Shown in pieces: positions 63,640-64,000 of a stretch of DNA of 64,000 nt. Source of the stretch: Streptomyces sp. DH12 (GTDB taxonomy: Bacteria; Actinomycetota; Actinomycetes; Streptomycetales; Streptomycetaceae). Position 1 is the first letter of the stretch. Each line of letters opens with the position of its first letter. The notes beneath the pieces are model-generated. The model was not told the origin of the DNA, made no database searches, and saw only the letters and a list, made by a program, of their open reading frames with translations. Made by a program: the position numbers and the translations under genes. The DNA lies in NCBI RefSeq assembly GCF_020873895.1, contig NZ_JAHWGT010000001.1, positions 333,373-397,372 of the forward strand, written 5' to 3'.

Positions 63640-64000
63640 TAGAACACCAGCTTCCCTCAGGGAGCCGATACCGCGGGTCCAGTGCCTGACCCGACAGGCC
63701 TCAACCCCAGTCAGCCTGGCCCGCGCCAGCGGGCCACAGGCTTGAAGGCGAAGCCGGAAAGCCTGTGGCGGGGGAGCGCAGCGGACCCGCCACAGCCGGT
63801 CTGCAGCGAAGCGGAAGACCGGCTGTGGGACGAAGTCCCTGCAGCTCCGAGAGCGCAGCGAACGGAGCGTCAACCTGGCCGCGAAGCGACCAGGTTGAGT
63901 GGGTCGCGCAGCGACCCACCAGCGCTCCCGCGGAGCGGGAGCGCAACCCCCGCGCGCAGCGCGGGGGTTCGCTTGCACAGCGCGCAGCGCTGTGGGACCC
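63640..64000. other. Streptomyces-type chromosome/linear plasmid telomere
   Basis: A dense ladder of palindromes: 63718-63735 (7-bp arms), 63735-63767, 63791-63827 (12-bp arms, GAA turn), 63827-63839 (5-bp arms, GAA loop), 63844-63868, 63870-63898 (one mismatch, GAA loop), 63899-63919 (9 bp, GCA loop), 63922-63944 (10 bp, GGA loop), 63945-63969 (11 bp, GCA loop) and 63976-63994 (8 bp, GCA loop). Read from the end, the order and loop types correspond to palindromes II onward of archetypal Streptomyces telomeres. Such single-stranded 3' overhangs fold back and are patched by terminal protein. The outermost palindrome I (CCCGCGGAGCGGG) is represented only by its last three bases (CCC at 63998-64000 on this strand), so about ten terminal bases are missing. 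Confidence 0.92.

Noticed and set aside
1-64000. tRNA, rRNA, CRISPR arrays and riboswitches
   Set aside because: No cloverleaf with a conserved T-loop, no rRNA core sequence, no regularly spaced repeats and no recognisable aptamer were seen when reading the window; a covariance-model scan could still find a short one.

Overview
The window is about 64 kb of very GC-rich actinobacterial DNA, most likely from a Streptomyces. The evidence is the 2-methylisoborneol gene pair, a SARP regulator, ALF repeats, several RsbU/SpoIIE-type phosphatases, frequent GTG/TTG starts and, decisively, the right edge. Positions about 63,650-64,000 form a ladder of short perfect palindromes with GCA, GAA or GGA loops, which is the architecture of a Streptomyces telomere. 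The window therefore appears to run inward from one end of a linear replicon. A subterminal helicase gene of the TtrA type (59,932-62,493) and two small genes lie next to that end.

Layout. 1-9.7 kb: a PPOX-type oxidase, a MerR/methyltransferase chimera, a translationally coupled flavin monooxygenase and short-chain dehydrogenase, a secreted FG-GAP repeat protein, a frameshifted membrane protein abutting an RHS remnant, and a methyltransferase. 10-24.3 kb: a signalling-rich stretch with three SpoIIE-family phosphatases, a STAS anti-sigma antagonist, a MarR regulator, a SARP regulator, an ECF sigma factor and two alpha/beta hydrolases. 24.7-29 kb: small secreted, membrane and hypothetical genes, including two very short membrane proteins and a broken DUF2188 gene. 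29.3-32.3 kb: the 2-methylisoborneol locus. Its methyltransferase and terpene cyclase are intact, but the gene for the family 2B encapsulin shell upstream is a wreck.

33-39 kb: a glyoxalase-fold gene and a divergent TetR gene sharing duplicated operators, then a secreted 1,189-residue ALF-repeat/coiled-coil protein ending in a barnase-like RNase domain, followed after 7 nt by a barstar-like immunity gene and a strong terminator. 39.4-46.2 kb: a membrane protein of lower GC, an unrecognised 154-residue protein, long C-skewed non-coding tracts and a CNNM/CorC-type two-gene operon. 46.2-56.5 kb: a mosaic in which intact genes (glycosyltransferase, GlsB-like membrane protein, methyltransferase, YCII protein, SGNH esterase) sit between remnants of transposases, a DUF721 protein, a DUF1963 protein, a TPR regulator and a tyrosine integrase. 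56.6-64 kb: an acyl-CoA ligase, a second copy of a duplicated non-coding element, the terminal helicase and the telomere.

Decay increases toward the end. At least ten gene remnants are recognisable and two clear chimeric breakpoints are visible. The coherent systems are the 2-methylisoborneol pathway (geraniol diphosphate methylation, then cyclisation), the secreted RNase toxin with its immunity protein, and the phosphatase/STAS/sigma genes, which look like partner-switching components without any anti-sigma kinase in the window. I saw no tRNA, rRNA or CRISPR array.
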